NCBI RefSeq assembly: GCF_004799035.1
Contig: NZ_MWIO01000008.1
Coordinates: 38,585-102,584 of the forward strand
Direction of reading: 5' to 3'
DNA: 64,000 nucleotides
Origin: Rhodanobacter lindaniclasticus
GTDB lineage: Bacteria > Pseudomonadota > Gammaproteobacteria > Xanthomonadales > Rhodanobacteraceae
Shown here: positions 57,873 through 64,000 of the stretch, in pieces
Numbering within the stretch: position 1 is the stretch's first letter
How the letters are laid out: each line of letters begins with the position of its first letter
Made by a program: the position numbers and the translations under genes
The notes under the pieces: model-generated
What the model was told of the DNA's origin: nothing
Seen by the model: the letters and a program-made list of their open reading frames with translations, nothing else
Databases searched by the model: none

Positions 57873-58364
57873 TCAGCGGTACGGTGCATCTTGCGCACGA
57901 TCCGCGGCGATCTGCTGTTCGAAGCGATCGCCAATGGCGAGCAGTTGCTGCTTGCTCACCACGTTCTCGCCGCGATTCTCGAAGTGGTACTCGTGGATCG
58001 AGGTCTCGACGATCGAGTCGACCGGGCAGCTCTCCTCGCAGAAACCGCAGTAGATGCACTTGAACAGGTCGATGTCGTAGCGCGTGGTGCGGCGCTGGCC
58101 GTCGCTCTCGCGCGGAGCCGAATCGATGGTGATCGCCAGCGCCGGGCACACGGCCTCGCACAGCTTGCAGGCAATGCAGCGCTCCTCGCCGTTCGCATAG
58201 CGGCGCAACGCATGCAGCCCGCGGAAGCGGTTCGACTTCGGAATGTGCTCCATCGGGTAGCGCATGGTGTACTTGGGCTTGAACATGTAGCGAATCGTCA
58301 CGCCCATGCCGGCGACCAGTTCGGCCAGCATCAAACTCTTCAAATAACGGGTTACCACGTTCAT
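57873..58364 (-). CDS. nuoI: NADH-quinone oxidoreductase subunit I
   Basis: A 163-residue peripheral-arm subunit with two [4Fe-4S] clusters (N6a, N6b). Two CxxCxxCxxxCP motifs are present: [12 protein letters not shown] and [12 protein letters not shown]. The N-terminal amphipathic helix docks onto the membrane arm. Confidence 0.97.
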   Translation of the reverse strand: MNVVTRYLKSLMLAELVAGMGVTIRYMFKPKYTMRYPMEHIPKSNRFRGLHALRRYANGEERCIACKLCEAVCPALAITIDSAPRESDGQRRTTRYDIDLFKCIYCGFCEESCPVDSIVETSIHEYHFENRGENVVSKQQLLAIGDRFEQQIAADRAQDAPYR

Positions 58365-58367
58365 GGC

Positions 58368-59420
58368 TTACGCTCCCACCCCGATGCTGACCAGGTCGTA
58401 GTACTTCAGCAGACCGGCGACGAACACCCAGGCAATGGCAATGGGGATGAAGACCTTCCAGCCCAGGCGCATGATCTGGTCATAGCGGTAGCGCGGGAAC
58501 GTGGCGCGGAACCACAGGAAGAAGAACGACATCACGAACGCCTTGATGAACAGCCAGATGAAGCTGCCGGCCCCCAGCCAGCTGATCCAGCCGGGCGCGT
58601 CGGCGGGGATCCAGCCCTGCAGCGGGCTGAGCCAGCCGCCGAGGAAGAAGATCGCCGACAGGAAGCTGACCAGGATCATGTTGGCGTATTCGGCCAGGAA
58701 GAAGATCGCGAAGGCCGAGCCGGAATACTCCACGTGGAAGCCCGCGACGATCTCCGACTCGCCCTCGGCCATGTCGAACGGCAGGCGATTGGTCTCGGCC
58801 ACGCCGGAGACGAAATAGATCACGAAGATCGGCAGCAACGGCAGCCAGAACCAGTCGAACAGGCCCTTGCCGCCAGCCTGCGCGTTGACGATCTCGCTGA
58901 GGTTGAGGCTGCCGGCCAGCACCATCACGCAGACCAGGCACAGGCCCATGGCCAGCTCGTAGGAGATCACCTGGGCTGCCGAACGCATGGCACCGAGCAA
59001 GGCGTAGCGCGAGTTGGACGCCCAGCCGGCGATGATGATGCCGTACACCCCCAGCGAGGTCATCGCCAGCAGATAGAGGATGCCCGCGTTGGCATTGGAG
59101 AGCACCATCTTGCCGCTGAACGGGATCACCGCCCATGCCGCCAACGCCGGTACCAGCGCGATCAGCGGCGCCAGGAAATACAGGAAGCGGTTGGCCTTGG
59201 TCGGCAGGATCACCTCCTTGATCAGCAGCTTCACCACGTCGGCGAAAGCCTGCAGCACGCCACCGGGGCCGACCTTGTTCGGCCCCATGCGCACGTGCAT
59301 CCAGCCGATGACCTTGCGCTCCCAGTACACGAACATCGCCACCGCGATCACCAGCGGCAGCACGATGCACAGAATGTAGATCAGCGGCCACATGACCTGG
59401 TTGATGAGTTGATCAGCCAT
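58368..59420 (-). CDS. nuoH: NADH-quinone oxidoreductase subunit H
   Basis: A 350-residue eight-helix membrane subunit forming part of the quinone site. [21 protein letters not shown] is the hallmark segment near residue 35, and [20 protein letters not shown] the conserved acidic loop near 215. The ATG at 59420 ([14 protein letters not shown]) is used; the upstream extension is nuoG sequence in another frame. Confidence 0.97.
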   Translation of the reverse strand: MADQLINQVMWPLIYILCIVLPLVIAVAMFVYWERKVIGWMHVRMGPNKVGPGGVLQAFADVVKLLIKEVILPTKANRFLYFLAPLIALVPALAAWAVIPFSGKMVLSNANAGILYLLAMTSLGVYGIIIAGWASNSRYALLGAMRSAAQVISYELAMGLCLVCVMVLAGSLNLSEIVNAQAGGKGLFDWFWLPLLPIFVIYFVSGVAETNRLPFDMAEGESEIVAGFHVEYSGSAFAIFFLAEYANMILVSFLSAIFFLGGWLSPLQGWIPADAPGWISWLGAGSFIWLFIKAFVMSFFFLWFRATFPRYRYDQIMRLGWKVFIPIAIAWVFVAGLLKYYDLVSIGVGA

Positions 59421-59425
59421 GATGC

Positions 59426-61750
59426 CTATGCCTTGCTCAAGGTGATGGCTGCGCCGTGCGGCGGCAGCGTGGCGGTAAGGTCGTGGGCCGCCTCGATCCA
59501 CACGGCACCGTCGGGTACGGCCGCATCGACCAGCACCGGCAGCTGCACCTCGCCGATGATCGCCCTGGCGCCGTCGGACAGCCCTTGCCGCCCGGCTTCG
59601 GTCTCGTTGAGGCGGATCGCCGGCGCCCGATTGAGCGGATGGGCGTTGAGCGCCGTCGCCCGGCGCAGCACGGCGTCCATGCGATAGATCGGCCACGTGG
59701 CCAGGCGGACGAGGCCGGCAACCGGCGCACGCGCCGACAGCTCACGACCCGGCGCGGGCGGGCGCTCGCTGATGCCGTCGCGCAAGCCGGCGATGTCGTC
59801 GAATTCGAAGCCCGCCAGCTGCATGCCGCCGCCCAGGGCGCGCAGCACCTTCCAGCCCGGCCGTGCCTGACCCGGCGCCTTTGCCCCCGCGATCACGCCC
59901 TGCGCCAGCCCGTCGACATTGACAAGAGTCGCATCGGTTTCGGCCGGCAGGGCGATCGGCAGGATGACGTCGGCAACCTCGCGCAACGCGGTACCACCGA
60001 AGGCGCTGAAGGCCACCACCTTGTCCGCGCCACGCAGCGCCTTCAGCGCCGCGGCGCCATCGGCAAAGTCATGCGGCGGCTCGACACCGTACAGCAGATA
60101 CGCCTTGCGCGGTTGCGCCAACATGGCCTGGGCGTCGAGCCCGCCATTGCCAGGCACCACGCCGAGCCGACCCAAGCCGACCGCGTTGGCGCCCACCGGC
60201 ACTTCATTGACGCCGGCACCGGTAGCTTCGCCGATGAAGCGCGCGATCGCGCGCAGCCATGAAGCCTGCGGATGCGTCGCGGCGGCCTCGCCGAGAAACA
60301 CCACCGAGGCACCTGCCTTCAACGCGGCAATCACCTCGCCATCGCCCTGCCCGCTGCGGGCGCCGTCCAGCGCGCCAGCCAGTGCGGCCGGTGCCGTGGC
60401 ACCGGCCTCCACCGCGGCCTTGGCCAGCGACAGCATGGCATCGACCAGCGCCTGCGGGGCGACCACGGTCTCTCCCGCCAGCTTGTAGTTGAAATCGAAA
60501 TGCACCGGGTTGACCGCATAGACGCGTGCGCCCTTCTTGGTCGCCTGGTGCAGCCGATGATTGACCAGCGGCAGTTCCTGACGCAGATCCGAGCCGACCA
60601 GCAAGGCGGCCTGCACCCGCTCCACTTCGGCAACCGGCGTACCGAACGGCACCGCCACGGCGCGGTCAGCGAAATCGAGCTGGCGCAGGCGGTGGTCGAC
60701 GTGGGCGCTGCCCAGTCCGCGCGCCAGGCGCATCAGCGAGTCGCCCTCCTCGTTCGAGGTCGCCGGATGCACCAGGATGCCCAGCTCGCTGCCCGGCGCC
60801 TTCTTCAGGGCCTCCGCGGCAAACGCCAGGGCGTCTTCCCAGGTCGTGTCGTGCCACTGGCCATCGCGTTTCACCTGCGGAACGTGCAGGCGGTCGGCGA
60901 CATACATGCCCTGGTGACTATAGCGGTCGCGGTCGGACAACCAGCATTCGTTGACCGACTCGTTGTCGCGCGGCACCACCCGCAGCACCTCGCCGCGGCG
61001 CGTGTGCAGCCACAGGTTGGAACCCAGCGCATCGTGTGCGCCTATCGAAGGCTTGGCGACCAGTTCCCAGGCACGCGCCTTGAACTGGAACACCTTGTCG
61101 GTGAGTGCGCCGACCGGGCATACGTCGATGATGTTGCCGGACAGCTCGGTTTCCACCGTCTTGCCGATGTAGGTGCCGATGACCATGTCTTCACTGCGGC
61201 TCATGCCGCCGAGCTCGTAGGTGCCGGCAATCTCGCTGGTGAAGCGGACGCAGCGCGTGCAGTGGATGCAGCGCGTCATCTCGGTGGCCACCAGCGGCCC
61301 GATGTTCTCGTCGGCCACGGTGCGCTTGCGCTCGGTGAAACGCGACACGCTGCGGCCGAAACCCAGCGCCACGTCCTGCAGCTCGCATTCGCCACCCTGG
61401 TCGCAGATCGGGCAATCCAACGGATGGTTGATCAGCAGGAACTCCATCACGTCACGCTGATACTGCAGCGCGAGCTTGGAGCGGGTCTGCACCTTCATGC
61501 CGTCGGTGACCGGAGTGGCGCACGCGGGCAGCCCCTTGGGCACCGGACGCCCGCCCATCTCCACCTCGACCATGCACATGCGGCAGTTCGCGGCGACCGG
61601 AAGCTTGCGGTGATAGCAGAAGCGCGGGATCACGATGCCGACGGCATCGGCCGCCTCGATGATCATCGCGTTCTTGCGGATCTGCACCGGCTTGCCGTCG
61701 ATCTCGATGCTGACCAGATCGGGCGCGGTGCTGGTTGGCTGCGTACTCAT
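59426..61750 (-). CDS. nuoG: NADH-quinone oxidoreductase subunit G
   Basis: A 774-residue peripheral-arm subunit. The N terminus carries a [2Fe-2S] ferredoxin domain ([18 protein letters not shown]) and a His-coordinated [4Fe-4S] N5 site. HCTRCVRF and CPVGALT belong to N4-type clusters. A molybdopterin-oxidoreductase-like domain without cofactor fills the rest. Alanine-rich and less conserved C-terminally. Confidence 0.96.
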   Translation of the reverse strand: MSTQPTSTAPDLVSIEIDGKPVQIRKNAMIIEAADAVGIVIPRFCYHRKLPVAANCRMCMVEVEMGGRPVPKGLPACATPVTDGMKVQTRSKLALQYQRDVMEFLLINHPLDCPICDQGGECELQDVALGFGRSVSRFTERKRTVADENIGPLVATEMTRCIHCTRCVRFTSEIAGTYELGGMSRSEDMVIGTYIGKTVETELSGNIIDVCPVGALTDKVFQFKARAWELVAKPSIGAHDALGSNLWLHTRRGEVLRVVPRDNESVNECWLSDRDRYSHQGMYVADRLHVPQVKRDGQWHDTTWEDALAFAAEALKKAPGSELGILVHPATSNEEGDSLMRLARGLGSAHVDHRLRQLDFADRAVAVPFGTPVAEVERVQAALLVGSDLRQELPLVNHRLHQATKKGARVYAVNPVHFDFNYKLAGETVVAPQALVDAMLSLAKAAVEAGATAPAALAGALDGARSGQGDGEVIAALKAGASVVFLGEAAATHPQASWLRAIARFIGEATGAGVNEVPVGANAVGLGRLGVVPGNGGLDAQAMLAQPRKAYLLYGVEPPHDFADGAAALKALRGADKVVAFSAFGGTALREVADVILPIALPAETDATLVNVDGLAQGVIAGAKAPGQARPGWKVLRALGGGMQLAGFEFDDIAGLRDGISERPPAPGRELSARAPVAGLVRLATWPIYRMDAVLRRATALNAHPLNRAPAIRLNETEAGRQGLSDGARAIIGEVQLPVLVDAAVPDGAVWIEAAHDLTATLPPHGAAITLSKA

Positions 61751-61877
61751 GCAGCAAATCCTCTTGAAGCCGGGAATGGGGAGTCGGGAGTCGAGGCGCG
61801 GAGCAGCGGCCGCATGGCCGGCTGCGACCCTCGCCCGCCGGCAACCGGCCCGCGACCCGCGTGTGCGAACACCGCGC
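61751..61877. repeat. nuoF-nuoG spacer with heptad C-rich repeat
   Basis: A 127-base spacer, unusually long for this operon. On the minus strand it contains CTCCCGA CTCCCCA TTCCCGG, three heptads of the type also present in the nuoD-nuoE spacer. No ORF is supported. Confidence 0.5.
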
Positions 61878-63187
<1,310 letters not shown>

Positions 63188-63188
<1 letters not shown>

Positions 63189-63754
63189 CAGTGACTCCCC
63201 TCCGCACCGTGGGCGGCCGGACCGTCGAGGGTCAGTCCATCCAGGATCGCGTCGAGCTTTTCGGTGGTGAGATGTTCGTGGTAATGCCCGTTGACCGTGG
63301 CCACCGGGGCGTACACGCAGGCGGCGATGCACTCTTCCTCGGCTTTCAGGTAGATGCGGCCATCGGGCGTGCTCTGCCCCAGCTTGATGCCGAGCTTCTC
63401 TTCGCAATGGCGGACCAGGTCCTCGGCGCCATTGAGCCAGCACGAGATGTTGGTGCAGATCGCCACGTTGTTGCGACCCACCGGCCGGGTTTCGAGCATC
63501 GAGTAGAAGCTCGCCACCTCATAGGCCCAGATGGGCGGCACGTCCAGGTACTTCGCCACGGCGGTGATCAGCTCGTCAGTGAGGAAGCCGCGGTTCTGCT
63601 CCTGCGCGCCGAACAGCGCCTGGATCAACGCCGAGCGTTTGCGATCCGGCGGAAACTTGGCCACCCATGCGTCGATATGCTTGCGCGTGTACTCGGAAAG
63701 CACGACGAGCGGGTCGACATGCTTCACCTGGTTGTAATTGCCGGTGGCTTTCAT
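63188..63754 (-). CDS. nuoE: NADH-quinone oxidoreductase subunit E
   Basis: A 188-residue thioredoxin-like subunit with the N1a [2Fe-2S] cluster. Cluster ligands are in CTNISC and EECIAACVYAP. YEVASFYSMLETRPVGRNN is conserved. ATG at 63754 (MKATGNYNQ). Separated from nuoD by 163 bases of repeat-rich DNA. Confidence 0.96.
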
Positions 63755-63766
63755 GGGTGAAACTCC

Positions 63767-63797
63767 GGGGACGGGGACGGGGAAACGGGGAATGGGG
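63767..63797 (+). repeat. G-quadruplex-type run in the nuoD-nuoE spacer
   Basis: Five runs of exactly GGGG at 63767, 63773, 63779, 63787 and 63794 with 2-4-base loops. The G-rich strand is the nuo template strand. Confidence 0.75.
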
Positions 63798-63884
63798 TAA
63801 CGCCACTCCGCATCACGATCCCGGCTCCATGACAACGATGACTCTTCAAGGCACGACGGGTGGAGCCGCTGCTGCGCGCCCCGT

Positions 63885-63912
63885 CGATTCCCGGTGCCCG
63901 ATGCCCGATTCC
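63885..63912. repeat. heptad tandem repeat in the nuoD-nuoE spacer
   Basis: Four consecutive 7-mers: CGATTCC, CGGTGCC, CGATGCC, CGATTCC, just after the nuoD stop. On the mRNA strand they give GGG runs with 4-base loops. Confidence 0.7.
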
Positions 63913-63917
63913 GCCGC

Positions 63918-64000
63918 TCATCGGTCCACCTCGCCGAACACCAGGTCATAGGTGCCGATCATGGCCACCACGTCGGCAAGCATGTGGCCGCGCACGACGG
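63918..64000 (-). CDS. nuoD: NADH-quinone oxidoreductase subunit D (3' end only)
   Basis: The last 26 codons of nuoD, running off the window edge. The readable C terminus is LADVVAMIGTYDLVFGEVDR, typical of NuoD/49-kDa subunits. The partner position upstream of nuoE confirms it. Confidence 0.9.
   Translation of the reverse strand, partial: VVRGHMLADVVAMIGTYDLVFGEVDR

Overview
The window is 64 kb of GC-rich chromosome from a gammaproteobacterium, most likely order Xanthomonadales (Lysobacterales), family Rhodanobacteraceae (Rhodanobacter/Dyella-like). That placement is inference. It rests on the gene content, an RpfE-like protein next to recJ, Gln at GyrA position 83, class III PhaC/PhaE, and Xanthomonad-like short repeats. 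No rRNA, prophage, insertion sequence or CRISPR array is visible; this is core housekeeping chromosome.

Layout. 1-4.8 kb: smc, bolA, a YciI protein and a hotdog thioesterase (all minus). 4.8-7.9 kb: lysS, a small exported repeat protein and prfB with its +1 programmed frameshift site. 8-10.7 kb (plus): a Tat-exported multicopper oxidase overlapping chrA. 10.7-12.7 kb (minus): asnB preceded by a complete ribosome-mediated attenuator with an Asn-rich leader peptide. 12.8-18 kb (minus): a SpoIIAA-like protein, recJ, an RpfE-like protein and an ABC-F ATPase carrying an in-frame palindromic repeat. 18.1-22 kb (plus): a BamE-fold exported protein, the agmatine-to-putrescine genes aguA and aguB, and a TraB protein. 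22-25 kb: tRNA-Leu (plus), then tRNA-Cys, tRNA-Gly, pgsA and uvrC (minus). 25-29.5 kb (minus): kdsB, aroA, pheA, serC. 29.5-31 kb: an FHA membrane protein (minus), a PHA-granule protein and infA (plus). 31-33.7 kb (minus): clpA, clpS. 33.8-36.1 kb (plus): nudJ-mnmA-hflD. 36.2-38.8 kb (minus): gyrA. 39-42.3 kb (minus): mtnA, phaC, phaE. 42.4-51.8 kb (minus): the tRNA-fMet-rimP-nusA-infB-rbfA-truB-rpsO-pnp transcription/translation supercluster. 51.9-64 kb (minus): nuoN back to nuoE and the 3' end of nuoD.

How the genes work together. serC, pheA and aroA supply serine and aromatic amino acids. kdsB supplies CMP-KDO for lipopolysaccharide. aguA and aguB make putrescine. phaC, phaE and the granule protein point to polyhydroxyalkanoate storage. 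nuoD-N encode most of the proton-pumping NADH dehydrogenase.

The most notable item is the asnB leader: a 40-codon ORF with seven Asn codons in ten residues, overlapping and followed by perfectly complementary pause, antiterminator and terminator segments. This is an asparagine-sensing transcription attenuator. Next is the 135-bp REP-type inverted repeat translated inside the second ATPase domain of the ABC-F protein.
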